Source: UBA5794 sp963714375 (GTDB taxonomy: Bacteria; Actinomycetota; Acidimicrobiia; Spongiisociales; UBA5794). Taken from it: a stretch of 64,000 bases of DNA. The position numbers were made by a program, and so were the translations under genes. Of the stretch, positions 35,801 through 44,200 are shown one piece after another; position 1 is the stretch's first letter; every line of letters starts with the position of its first letter. The stretch lies in assembly GCA_963714375.1 (NCBI GenBank), contig CAVQOG010000005.1, forward strand, positions 62,001-126,000. Direction: 5' to 3'. Under the pieces are notes generated by a model. It was not told where the DNA came from, ran no database searches, and worked only from the letters and a program-made list of their open reading frames with translations.

Positions 35801-36037
35801 CCGCATCGTCCAGTAGCGGGGAACGATGTCCTTGACGACGCCTTGGAGGATGTGACCGTAGTGAGGCGAACCTGTGGCGAACGGTGGCCCGTCGTAGAAC
35901 GTGTACTCGGGGGCGTCGGAGCGGAGATCGATTGAGGTTCTGAAGGCATCGCTCGATTCCCAGAAGTCCAGGATTCGGCGGTCGAGCGCGGGGAAGTCGG
36001 CTGCAGGAACTTGGGGGAAGGTCTTTTTGGATGTCAC
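32846..36037 (-). CDS. ileS: Isoleucyl-tRNA synthetase (type 2, eukaryote-like)
   Basis: A protein of 1063 residues. The HIGH-type motif is GSPHYGHILQG, the KMSKS motif is DGRKMSKSLKNYPDPS, and an insertion carries paired cysteines (CDACDEQVC and CSACGGT). The PHYGH form, the length and the C-terminal extension fit the IleRS2 class, which tends to be insensitive to mupirocin; that last point is family inference. GTG at 36037 is supported by AAGGA 8 nt upstream; between them an ATG-CCG-TGA two-codon frame overlaps the GTG. A T-box leader precedes it. Convergent with yggT. Confidence 0.95.
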   Translation of the reverse strand: MTSKKTFPQVPAADFPALDRRILDFWESSDAFRTSIDLRSDAPEYTFYDGPPFATGSPHYGHILQGVVKDIVPRYWTMRGYRVERRFGWDTHGLPIEMEVEKQLGVSGPLEIQDLGVDTFNEACRSMVNTTTEDWYDITSRIGRWVDFDDDYKTMDVDFMESVWWVFGQLWERGLVYQDFKVLPYSYGATTPLSNFEANLDYRDVDDPAITVSLDVIDGMGPAERGDKLLIWTTTPWTLPSNLAIAVGADISYVRVTHPDRSGTYWVGAERLESIFGDGATVVGTAVGSDLVGVSYAPPFDFFLGERANGAFVVIASSEITSGEGTGIGHMAPAYGEADFIALSEAGIDAIVDPVDAEARFTHEVPEVEGINVKDADDRLIELLKESGKLFNRATINHSYPFCWRTGTPLIYKAIPTWFVAVEQFRDRMVEVNKDIRWVPEAVGAKRFGNWLEGARDWAISRNRYWGSCIPVWQCDACDEQVCVSSRKQLEGLSGVMVDDLHKHIVDKVTWACSACGGTMVRVPEVLDCWFESGSMPYAQIHYPFENKTRFEERFPADFIAEGLDQTRGWFYTLLVLSTAIMDQAPFQNCVVTGMILAEDGRKMSKSLKNYPDPSHVIDAFGADALRAYLINSPVVRGEPLRFAEDGVRDVVRTVLLPLWNAYSFFSTYADADNITPDDLSSAPPLAERPEIDRWVISVLQSLIASVNTEMEAYRLFSVVPPIIGFVGDLTNWYIRRSRRRFWAHRGADDDSDKLAAFATLYETLTTFASVASPILPFVAEEIYQGLVRPMKPDAPVSIHHTDYPTADQSAIDVELERSMETARSVVNLGRGLRKRENLRVRQPLARVTIVTRTPHERAAVHEHAQLIAEELNVKSVDVHEDEAGLIDLSAKADFKVLGPRYGKETKAVATAIASLDHATIASVMDGKAATVGQFTITDADIVVERTPRDGTVVASEGSLSVALDCAVDRTLRIEGLARELVNRIQGMRRDLDLDVTDHIVVAYTTDSTDVAEAFTTHSALIGGEVLADVIDRSVTIDSEGVVLDLGDATVELLVRPSGLSDR

Positions 36038-36044
36038 GGCATGG

Positions 36045-36228
36045 ATCCTTGTCTCGTCACCTCTCGGTGCCGGGACGGGGGAACCGCGGTACCACCCGGC
36101 TTGCTGGCGATGCCAGCCGCTTCATTGGCCCGTGCGAGGGCGATTCGGTGGGGTCTATTTGTGAGCCCGAAGGTTCACGTTCTTCCCACAGCTCAGAGGT
36201 GATCTCCGCGTGTAGGCGGTCCTCGTCA
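36045..36228 (-). promoter_or_regulatory. T-box riboswitch of ileS
   Basis: Read on the minus strand, 36084-36097 is GGGTGGTACCGCGG, the invariant T-box sequence that pairs with the acceptor end of uncharged tRNA. Upstream, GGAGATCACC holds an ATC triplet suitable as the isoleucine specifier, and a short hairpin (36161-36178, GTGA...TCAC) lies between. Downstream, a GC-rich segment precedes the ribosome site without a U-run, so control is probably at translation, as in actinobacterial ileS T-boxes with a very short stem I. Exact stem I limits are uncertain. Confidence 0.82.
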
Positions 36229-36238
36229 AGGCCTTCAG

Positions 36239-36285
36239 AGCTTACAGCCAAAGAGCTTACAGCTTTCAGTTTTCAGCTTTCAGCG
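36239..36285. repeat. Heptamer array 7 (AGCTTAC/AGCTTTC)
   Basis: AGCTTAC at 36239, an 8-bp spacer word, then AGCTTAC, AGCTTTC, AGTTTTC and AGCTTTC in register from 36254 to 36281. It lies between the ileS leader and the DUF167 gene and contains the stop and the last four codons (KAEN) of the latter. Confidence 0.82.
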
Positions 36286-36562
36286 ATTGGCGGACGGTGT
36301 CAAGAGAGACTCCGGTGAGAGCGATCGTCTTTTCGCGGTGGCCCACACCGGCTACAACCTCGGCGCCCAGGGCGCCCGTTGTCTTGCACAGCAAAGCGCA
36401 GACGGCTTCGTTGGCTTTCCCGCGTTCGGGCGGAGCGGCAACGCGACTCTTGATTCGGCCACCGTGGAGACCCACAATCTCGGTACGAGAGGCATTCGGC
36501 ACCACAAGTACCCGGACCTCGACGGCATCCCCCACAGCACGAATCAGCTCCGGCACTTTCAT
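36266..36562 (-). CDS. DUF167 (YggU) family protein
   Basis: A protein of 98 residues with the compact alpha/beta YggU fold: VEVRVLVVPNASRTEIVGLHGGRIKSRVAAPPERGKANEAVCALL and GHREKTIALTGVS. The P-x-A-S/K-...-V-A-A-P-P-x-x-G-K-A-N signature is clear. Function unknown. The last residues (SLKAEN) and stop codon are written by an AGCTTTC heptamer array, so the C-terminus may differ from relatives. Confidence 0.88.
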   Translation of the reverse strand: MKVPELIRAVGDAVEVRVLVVPNASRTEIVGLHGGRIKSRVAAPPERGKANEAVCALLCKTTGALGAEVVAGVGHREKTIALTGVSLDTVRQSLKAEN

Positions 36563-36573
36563 ATGGCAATCTT

Positions 36574-36691
36574 ACGCTCAACTTCTAAGACTTCAGACTC
36601 CCGCAACCGTCCCCCCTTCGGGGGAACGGATTGAAATCTGACTTCTGAGATCCGAAATCCGTAATCCGTAATCCGTTTTCTCACTTCTGTC
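36574..36691. repeat. Heptamer array 8 with C-run/G-run hairpin
   Basis: A hairpin at 36607-36629 (CCGTCCCCC...GGGGGAACGG) is followed by a TTCTGA-type word and then ATCCGAA, ATCCGTA twice and ATCCGTT in register (36650-36677). It fills the gap between the divergent DUF167 and TraR/DksA-like genes. Confidence 0.8.
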
Positions 36692-36740
36692 CTCCACAAT
36701 CGGTGCTTCCGTGCTACCTTTCCGGCTCCGGGGAGGTTGT

Positions 36741-37112
36741 ATGGCCAGACAACTTGCAGCATCTACGCTCAAACGGCTCAGTGAGAGACTTGAAGAGGAA
36801 CGGATTCGCCTTGAGCGGATCATCGCCGACCATGATGAAGCACGGGAAGAATTAAGGCTCGCTGAGGGTTCTGCAGACAGGAACGCCGATCCCGACAATG
36901 TGGATGGCGGTGCGATCGCAGTCGCAATCGAGATGGACCTTACGATGGTTCAGAATGCACGAGATCTGTTGATCCGTGTGCGGCATGCCCAAGACCGCAT
37001 GGAGAAAGGCCTGTACGGAACATGCGAGATAACGGATCAGCCGATACCGATAGCGCGGTTGGAAGCGCTTCCGTACGCGACGACGACGGTGGAAGCAGCA
37101 AACCGTATCTGA
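36741..37112 (+). CDS. TraR/DksA-like protein with degenerate zinc finger
   Basis: A protein of 123 residues. An N-terminal helical hairpin (about 1-70, LSERLEEERIRLERIIADHDEAREELRLAEG) matches the DksA coiled coil. The C-terminal segment YGTCEITDQPIPIARLEALPYATTTVEAANRI aligns with the DksA zinc finger (YGxCxxCGxxIxxxRLxAxPxAxxCxxC), but only the first of four cysteines remains, so it probably does not bind zinc. It may still bind RNA polymerase or be purely structural. ATG at 36741 has GGGGAGG upstream. It overlaps lspA by 91 nt. Confidence 0.78.
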   Translation: MARQLAASTLKRLSERLEEERIRLERIIADHDEAREELRLAEGSADRNADPDNVDGGAIAVAIEMDLTMVQNARDLLIRVRHAQDRMEKGLYGTCEITDQPIPIARLEALPYATTTVEAANRI

Positions 37113-37564
37113 GTGTCAGGCAATTGGCGGGTCTCGTGGCCGCCGTTGTCGTTCTCGCTGATCAACTCACCAAGGCGTGGGCCCAATCCGCTCTCGCCGA
37201 TGGTCCCATCGTTCTGATCGAGAACTTCCTCCAACTGCGTCTCACGTACAACACGGGGGCAGCATTCTCGATGTTCTCGACCGGCGGTCCGTTGATTGCA
37301 GTCGTCGCCGTCGGCGTGGTCGTGATGATCATGTTCGTATTGACCGATACCTCGAGGCGAGGCGAGGCGATCGCTCTGGGCATGGTTCTTGGGGGTTCAC
37401 TCGGGAATCTGATCGATCGTATTGCGCGCGGTGACGGTTTCCTCGATGGTGCTGTCATTGACTTCATCGACTTTGACTTCTTCGCAACATTCAACGTTGC
37501 TGACATGGGGATCACGCTTGGAGTGGGTTTGCTGCTCTTGGTCGCTTTCCTCCATCGCCCATGA
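37022..37564 (+). CDS. lspA: Lipoprotein signal peptidase LspA
   Basis: About 180 residues with four transmembrane helices. The catalytic aspartates lie in GNLIDRIARG and FNVADMGITLGV; LRLTYNTGAAFSMF is also diagnostic. It cleaves prolipoprotein signal peptides at the membrane. From ATG 37022 the protein has a polar N-terminal extension of about 30 residues and the gene overlaps the TraR/DksA-like gene by 91 nt. A TTG at 37124 would avoid the overlap but leaves almost nothing before the first helix. The 3' end overlaps rluD by 4 nt. Confidence 0.9.
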   Translation: MRDNGSADTDSAVGSASVRDDDGGSSKPYLSVRQLAGLVAAVVVLADQLTKAWAQSALADGPIVLIENFLQLRLTYNTGAAFSMFSTGGPLIAVVAVGVVVMIMFVLTDTSRRGEAIALGMVLGGSLGNLIDRIARGDGFLDGAVIDFIDFDFFATFNVADMGITLGVGLLLLVAFLHRP

Positions 37565-38514
37565 CTCACCGCACCATCGAGGTGCCGGCGGACCACGACG
37601 GAAATCGCGCCGACAAGACAATTGCCGTGATGCTTGGTGTCTCCAGAGGCGTAGCTCGATCCATGATTGATGCGGGGGATGCCACAATCGGTGGGAATCC
37701 GGTTCACGCATCTGATCGGCTCCATGCGGGGGATGTTGTCGAAACTGTCACGCCACTTCTCGAGGTGGCGCTTGAAGCGGATGGGACCGTCGAGTTCGCC
37801 GTCACCTACGAGGATGCCTCAATCATCATCGTCGACAAGCCAGTCGGTCTGGTTGTCCACCCAGGTTCAGGTCGGACGAAAGGCACCCTTGCCCACGGTC
37901 TCCTCGCGAGATTTCCGGAACTGGAAGGGGTCGGCCAAAAGGATCGCTGGGGCATTGTCCACCGATTGGATCGCGACACCTCTGGGCTCTTGGTTGTTGC
38001 TCGAACCGAGGATGCGTATGGAGCACTTACCGACATGATGCGCAGCCGGTCGATCCGCCGGCGATACCTCACGCTCGTTCGCGGCGTGTTCACCAACACC
38101 ACCGGCACGATCGATGCCCCGATCGGTCGCGACATCGCGAACCGCACGCGAATGCGTGTTGCCAAGGACGGGCGGTCCGCCGTCACGCACTATCGCAGGC
38201 TCGCGACATGGGGATACCAGGACGTTTCACTGCTATCAGTCGTCCTTGAAACAGGCCGGACCCACCAGATAAGAGTCCACATGCGAGCTATTGATCATCC
38301 CGTTGTCGGGGATCCGGCCTATGGCAGGGCAGGCGTCTCTGGAGACCCCGGCCGACCGTGGCTCCACGCACGTCAACTCACCTTTGCCCACCCTGTGTCA
38401 GGTGAAACGATTGATATCCTGTCGCCGCTTCCCATTGATCTGACCGATAGCCTTGCAACGCTTGGTGATCCTGACGAAGGGGATCTCGCCGATGTCAAGG
38501 GAGAAGACCTATGA
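37561..38514 (+). CDS. rluD: RluA/RluD family 23S rRNA pseudouridine synthase
   Basis: A protein of 317 residues. An N-terminal S4-like RNA-binding domain (DKTIAVMLGVSRGVARSMIDAGDATIGG) precedes the catalytic domain with the Asp in VHRLDRDTSGLLVVAR and downstream ETGRTHQIRVHMRAIDHPVVGDPAYG. It isomerises uridines, most likely in 23S rRNA helix 69. Neighbourhood with lspA is typical. Overlaps lspA and the next gene by 4 nt each, forming a coupled trio. Exact RluD specificity is inferred. Confidence 0.9.
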   Translation: MTHRTIEVPADHDGNRADKTIAVMLGVSRGVARSMIDAGDATIGGNPVHASDRLHAGDVVETVTPLLEVALEADGTVEFAVTYEDASIIIVDKPVGLVVHPGSGRTKGTLAHGLLARFPELEGVGQKDRWGIVHRLDRDTSGLLVVARTEDAYGALTDMMRSRSIRRRYLTLVRGVFTNTTGTIDAPIGRDIANRTRMRVAKDGRSAVTHYRRLATWGYQDVSLLSVVLETGRTHQIRVHMRAIDHPVVGDPAYGRAGVSGDPGRPWLHARQLTFAHPVSGETIDILSPLPIDLTDSLATLGDPDEGDLADVKGEDL

Positions 38515-39941
38515 GTATCTATTACGAACGTCTCTCCAATCTTGATGCATCGTTTCTCGCCCTCGAAACGCCGGAGACGCACATGCACGTGGGTGCTGTC
38601 GCGCTCTTCGGGCCCGGCCCTTCGACAGGAACCGAAGGTGTCGACATTGACCGCATCCGCGCCATGATCGGATCCCGGCTCGATCTGATTCCCCGATACC
38701 GGCAGCGGCTTGCGACCGTTCCAATCGAAGGGGCTCCGGTCTGGGTGGACGACAAGTACTTCCACCTTGATTATCACGTTCGCCATGTCGCACTGCCGCA
38801 TCCGGGAACGGACGAACAACTCAAGGCGCTGGCTGGTCGGCTCATGTCCCAGCAACTTGATCGGTCGAAGCCGCTGTGGGAACTCAACGTGGTTGAAGGG
38901 CTCGAGAATGGCGGGTTCGCAATAGTCACGAAGATTCACCATTGCATGATCGATGGAATGTCAGGCATTGATCTGATGGCTGTGATCCTGGATTTCTCAG
39001 ATTCCGTTGAGATCTCAGAACCGTCGCCTTGGAAAGCGCGATCGGCACCGACCGGAACCGAACTTGCCGTGCGAGAGGTTGCCCGTTCGGTTTCATCGTT
39101 CGTTGCGAATCTCAGCGATCTGAAGGCGCTCTCGACCGAGATCGGAGCTACTGTCGAGGAGTGGAGGCACAAGCTGCGGGCATCGTTCGCTTCGCTCAGT
39201 TCGGGATGGTTGACACCCACGGGGCGAACAGCCCTGAACGGCCCGATTGGTCCGGGACGGTCGTTCGAATGGCTCGATCTCCCGCTACCAGAAATCAAGA
39301 GGATCAAGGCCGACCACCATGTGACGGTGAACGACGTGATGCTCGCCATCGTTGCAGGCGGGGTTCGGTCCTATCTGTTGTCCGAGGGTGGGATGAGTGA
39401 GGAGGAACTCGTTGAAACCGAATTCCGAATCATGGCTCCTGTGTCAGTTCGGACGAGGGACGAAAAGGGATCGATGGGCAACAAGGTGGCGATGTGGCTC
39501 CTCACGCTTCCGATCGGGGAATCGGATCCTTCAAAACGGCTGATCGCTGTGCATGAGGCAACGAAGGAACTGAAGGAGACCGATCAAGCCCTCGGTGCGT
39601 CCACTCTCGTTGCAACAGCAACCGGTGCACCCTCACCGCTGGTATCCCTCGCGGCCAGGCTCGCGTCACGTGCCAGACCATTCAACATGACGGTCACGAA
39701 TGTCCCAGGACCACAGTTTCCGCTGTACATGGCCGGCTCTCCGATGGTCGCTACGTACCCGCTTGTGCCCCTGTGGCAGAGCCACGGCGTCGGCATCGCC
39801 ATGTTCTCCCTCATGGGGAGGATCTTCATCGGCCTCAACACCGACCGAGACCTGATCCAAGACCCGAAGCTGATTGCCCATGCTCTCACGGAGGCATTCG
39901 AGGAGCTGGCGGCAGCGAAACCGATGACCGATGACCGATGA
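38511..39941 (+). CDS. Wax ester synthase/diacylglycerol acyltransferase (WS/DGAT)
   Basis: A protein of 476 residues. The condensation-domain active site is TKIHHCMIDGMSGIDLM (HHxxxDG), with the N-terminal DASFLALETPETHMHVGAVALF and the C-terminal MTVTNVPGPQFPLYMAGSPM typical of actinobacterial WS/DGATs. It esterifies acyl-CoA to long alcohols or diacylglycerol to make storage lipid at the membrane. The last residues (MTDDR) and the stop codon are encoded by a GACCGAT heptamer array, suggesting the original terminus has been replaced. Coupled to rluD by a 4-nt overlap. Confidence 0.92.
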   Translation: MSIYYERLSNLDASFLALETPETHMHVGAVALFGPGPSTGTEGVDIDRIRAMIGSRLDLIPRYRQRLATVPIEGAPVWVDDKYFHLDYHVRHVALPHPGTDEQLKALAGRLMSQQLDRSKPLWELNVVEGLENGGFAIVTKIHHCMIDGMSGIDLMAVILDFSDSVEISEPSPWKARSAPTGTELAVREVARSVSSFVANLSDLKALSTEIGATVEEWRHKLRASFASLSSGWLTPTGRTALNGPIGPGRSFEWLDLPLPEIKRIKADHHVTVNDVMLAIVAGGVRSYLLSEGGMSEEELVETEFRIMAPVSVRTRDEKGSMGNKVAMWLLTLPIGESDPSKRLIAVHEATKELKETDQALGASTLVATATGAPSPLVSLAARLASRARPFNMTVTNVPGPQFPLYMAGSPMVATYPLVPLWQSHGVGIAMFSLMGRIFIGLNTDRDLIQDPKLIAHALTEAFEELAAAKPMTDDR

Positions 39942-40058
39942 CCGATATCAGAAGTCAGAAGTCGCTTCTTTTCCCGTCCTCCCGCTTGCGGGGGGACGCG
40001 CCGAGCGCAGCGAGGAGCAGGGGGGCCATCCGACGTCTGACGTCAGACCTCGGTTCAG
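39922..40058. repeat. Heptamer array 9 with GC hairpin core (composite element)
   Basis: GACCGAT three times (39926-39946), then ATCAGAA and GTCAGAA, a GC-rich core (about 39971-40027) with an 11-bp hairpin (39975-39998), then GACGTCTGACGTCAGAC-type words. The core matches the reverse complement of the core in array 10 at about 49 of 55 positions by hand alignment. The array runs through the stop of the WS/DGAT gene and ends near the pfkA stop. Confidence 0.85.
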
Positions 40059-41080
40059 CCGAAAAAGGTCTTTGCGGTTTCGTACAAGTCCTGCGGAACC
40101 CCGCGGATGTCTGAGCACGCCACCTCGAGTGGAATGGGGACGATCTTCGTTCCTTGTACGGCGGCCATGATGTTCGTCATGCCCGCCGCGGTGTAGTCGG
40201 CGGCGGCGACCCCGAGTCTGGTTGCAAGGACACGGTCCGCAGCGACGGGGGTACCGCCTCGTTGGATGTGTCCGAGAATGGACACCCTTGTTTCGAAGTT
40301 TGTACGATCCTCAATGGCCGCCGCAACTTGAAAGGCGACACCGCCGAGTCGCTCGAAGCCGTACGTGTCTGTCTTGGCCGCCTCGCCGATATACCCCTCC
40401 GGCGCCGCGACACCTTCACCGACCACGACGATCGAATACCGATGACCGCCTCGGTGACGTGCTCGGATTGAGGCGACGACCTCGTCAATGTCGTAGTCGT
40501 ACTCTGGGATGAGAATGTAGTCGGCCCCTCCTGCGATCCCGGCGTGTGTTGCGATCCATCCCTTTGTTCGTCCCATCACCTCGACGACGATGACGCGGTT
40601 GTGGGCCTCCGCAGTTGTCACGAGTCGGTCGATGGCGTCTGTAGCGACCTGGACAGCTGTCTGGAACCCGAAGGTGATGTCCGTTCCTGCAATGTCGTTG
40701 TCGATCGTCTTGGGAACTCCGACGACCCCAAGACCCTCATTCGCCAATCCCATCGCAGACTTGAGCGTGCCGTCGCCGCCAACGACGATCAGTCGCTCAA
40801 TCCCGTTGCTGCTCAGTGTGGGTTGGCAGGTTGCCAACCCATCGCCGTGGACGTAGGGGTCCATCCGGGAGGTTCCGAGGATCGTCCCACCGCGTGCAAG
40901 GATTCCTCGGACCGCATCGCGATCGAGTGGTGTGATACGGTTCTGCATCAGGCCTTCCCAACCATCCCTGATGCCGACGACCTCAAAATCGCGTTCTTCG
41001 GCACGACAGACAACACCGCGGATCACGGCATTGAGGCCGGGACAGTCACCGCCACCTGTGAGGATCCCTACAACGCTCAT
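40055..41080 (-). CDS. pfkA: 6-phosphofructokinase (group III)
   Basis: A protein of 341 residues. The phosphoryl-donor loop is GILTGGGDCPGLNAVIRG, the GGDGT motif (VVGGDGTLKSAMGL) has Gly where PPi enzymes have Asp, while VPKTIDNDIAGTD has the Lys seen in PPi and actinomycete enzymes. This combination occurs in ATP-dependent PFKs of actinomycetes, so ATP is the likely donor. It phosphorylates fructose 6-phosphate in glycolysis. ATG at 41080 has GAAGGAG upstream; a longer frame to 41137 lacks homology. Confidence 0.92.
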   Translation of the reverse strand: MSVVGILTGGGDCPGLNAVIRGVVCRAEERDFEVVGIRDGWEGLMQNRITPLDRDAVRGILARGGTILGTSRMDPYVHGDGLATCQPTLSSNGIERLIVVGGDGTLKSAMGLANEGLGVVGVPKTIDNDIAGTDITFGFQTAVQVATDAIDRLVTTAEAHNRVIVVEVMGRTKGWIATHAGIAGGADYILIPEYDYDIDEVVASIRARHRGGHRYSIVVVGEGVAAPEGYIGEAAKTDTYGFERLGGVAFQVAAAIEDRTNFETRVSILGHIQRGGTPVAADRVLATRLGVAAADYTAAGMTNIMAAVQGTKIVPIPLEVACSDIRGVPQDLYETAKTFFG

Positions 41081-41273
41081 CCGTGCTCCTTCATTGAATT
41101 GGGGAGAAGTGCCGCCCATTTTGACAGAGAAAGACACTCATCGGCGATGTGCTAGTACCTTAGAACAAGCACGTGTTGACATGACCTCGGCTGGCGTCAG
41201 ACCGAATTCTGGGCGGTTACGACACATGACCACGGAGACTGCTTACATGCATGTGATTCGATGAGGAACTCGA

Positions 41274-44200
41274 TTGGCTGACAGCTTCGCGCATCTTCAT
41301 GTGCATACCGAATTCTCGATGCTTGACGGTGCCGCACGAGTGGCCGATCTCGTCAAAGCCGTCGCTGCTGATGGGCAGCCTGCCGTCGCGATCACAGATC
41401 ACGGTGTGCTCTACGGCGTGGTCGACTTCGTAAAGGCTGCCACCCGAGAGGGCGTCAATCCCATCATTGGTATGGAGGCGTACCTCACCCCGGGCTCGCG
41501 GTTCGATCGGCTTCCCAGACGCGAAGACAAGCGGTACCACATGACGGTTCTCGCCGAGAATGAAGTTGGCTACAAGAACTTGATGCAGCTTGCGTCCAAG
41601 GCCTACCTCGATGGCTACTACTACAAGCCCCGTATTGATGCGGAGTTGCTTGCTGAGCATGCCGAGGGTCTGATCGGAACAAGTGGCTGCCTCGGAGGTC
41701 ACGTCCCGCAGCTTCTTGGTGTCGACGAGAGAACCGATGACGATCAGCGTGGCCAAGAGCGAGATTTCGAAGGTGCGCTCGCCGCTGCCGCGATGTACAA
41801 GGACATCTTGGGGGCAGGCAACTACTTCATTGAGCTTCAGGACCATGGCATCCCTGCCCAGCGCAAGATCATGGATGACTTGCTGAATATTGCAAAGACG
41901 GTCGACATTCCGTTGTTGGCAGCGAACGATTCGCATTACACGCACGCGCATGAGGCAGAAGCCCACGATGCGCTCTTGTGCATCCAGACCGGTTCGATCA
42001 AGTCCGACGAAGATCGCTTCAAGTTCCATTCACAGGAGTTCTACGTCAAGTCTGCATCCCAGATGCGGAACCTGTTTCCCAAGGACCGGTACCCGGACGC
42101 GTGTGACAACACGCTCCTCATCGCCGAGCGGGCACGCGTCGATATCGATTTCGACCGGACCCTGCTTCCCCCGTTCACCGTCCCTGACGGGCACAACGAG
42201 GACTCATATCTGAGGCAACTCGTCCTCGAAGGTGCTGCGGAACGCTACGGAACACTCCCAACCGCACATGCGGAACGCATCAACTATGAGCTTGAAGTCA
42301 TCTCCAACATGGGCTTTTCGTCGTACTTCCTCATCGTGTGGGATCTCATCGCATATGCGGCGACACAAGGAATCCGAACGGGGCCTGGGCGGGGGAGCGC
42401 CGCTGGATCGATCGTTGCGTACTGCCTCAAGATCACTGATCTCGACCCCATCGAATATGGCCTCATCTTTGAGAGATTTCTCAACCCTGGTCGTCGTGAG
42501 ATGCCCGATATCGACATGGACTTCGATGAGCGTTATCGATCAGAAATGATCCGCTATACGGCCGAGAAGTATGGGTCTGATCATGTCGCTCAGATCATTA
42601 CGTTCTCGACCATCAAGGGAAAGCAAGCAATCCGCGACGCTGCTCGTGTCCTGAACTATTCGTATTCGACCGGTGATCAGCTTGCCAAGGCAATGCCGCC
42701 GGCAATCCTTGGTACGGACGCCACGATCGATCAGTGTCTGACGCAGCCAGACAGCAATGCCCCAGCCAATGACCGCGACCACTACAACGCGGCCGCGGGG
42801 CTCCGAGATCTCATGAAGACCCTCGACGGTGCAACCGAAATCATCGAAACAGCGCGGGGGATTGAAGGGCTGAGACGTCAGGATTCCATTCACGCCGCGG
42901 CGGTTGTGATCTCTCCCGAACCGCTTACAAACATCGTTCCGATTCAACGCAAGGGCGAGGGTGCCGAGGTGGTGACCCAATATGAGATGCATGGGGTCGA
43001 GGAGCTCGGGCTCCTCAAGATGGACTTCCTTGGCCTCAGGAACCTTGCGACCATTGAGCGAGCGCTTGAGCTCATCGAACGCAACACCGGTGAACGCCCA
43101 GACATCGACCACGTTCCCCTCGACGACGAAGCGGTCTTCGACATGTTTCGTGCGGGTGATTCGATGGGGGTGTTTCAATTCGAGGGCGGGCCGATGCGTG
43201 CCCTCATGCGCAACCTCGGACCCGACGAATTCGAACACCTGATTGCGCTCAATGCGCTCTACCGGCCGGGACCCCTCGGTGCGGGCATGCATCTTGAGTA
43301 TGCCGATCGCAAGAACGGGAAATCGGCTGTCGTGTACCTCCACGAGGACCTCGAACCCATTCTGTCCGGAACCTATGGAGTCATGGTGTACCAGGAGCAG
43401 GTCATGCAGACTGCCGAGCGAATTGCCGGATTCTCCATGGCCGATGCAGACGGTCTCCGAAAAGCGATGGGGAAGAAGATCCCAGCAGTGATGGCCGAGC
43501 AGGAGGCACAGTTCGTAGCGGGTTGCATCGGCCGCGGCTACGACGAAGCCCTCGCGCGAGAGCTGTTCGGCTTCATCGAGCACTTCGCTGGCTATGGATT
43601 CAACAAGAGCCACTCGGCTGCCTATGCGTACGTTGCGTACCAGACCGCATGGCTGAAGGTGCATCACCCCGCCGAGTACATGGCGGCGCTGCTGACGTCG
43701 GCGAAGCAGAACAAGGACCGAACTGCGGCCTATCTCCACGAATGCCGAATGATGGGAATCAACGTTGCCGTACCGGGTGTCAATGTGTCCGAACGGGACT
43801 TTCTCGCACACGATGGAGAGATCATCTTCGGGTCATCGGCCGTTCGTAATGTTGGTGAAGCGGTTACCGACCTCATCGTGGCAGAGCGAACCAAGAACGG
43901 ACCATTCACATCGTTCTTTGATTTCATCGACAGAGTTGACGTGCAAGCACTGAACAAACGAACGATCGAGTCGATGATCAAAGCTGGTGCCTTCGACAAT
44001 CTCCATAGCTCGCGCCGTGGCTTGCTTGAGGTGGCGTATCAAGTTGTCGATGCGACCGTGGGGCGTCGCAGAGCCGAGGAAGCTGGCCAGTTCAGCCTTT
44101 TTGGTGGTGCCTCGTCCGATATCGCCGATATCAAGCCCGAGATCCCAGAACACGAGTGGGACAAGAAGGTGCGCCTTGCCTTCGAAAAGGAGATGCTCGG

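Noticed and set aside
41121..41180. TTGACA hexamers at 41121 and 41175 as dnaE promoters
   Set aside because: Neither has a plausible -10 element at 16-18 bp spacing.
41226..41264. 12-codon leader ORF before dnaE
   Set aside because: It ends on the dnaE ribosome site but has no ribosome site of its own and no known precedent; kept only as a remark.
42540..43811. Minus-strand 423-codon frame inside dnaE
   Set aside because: The opposite strand encodes conserved polymerase III motifs throughout; the antisense frame has no recognisable domain.
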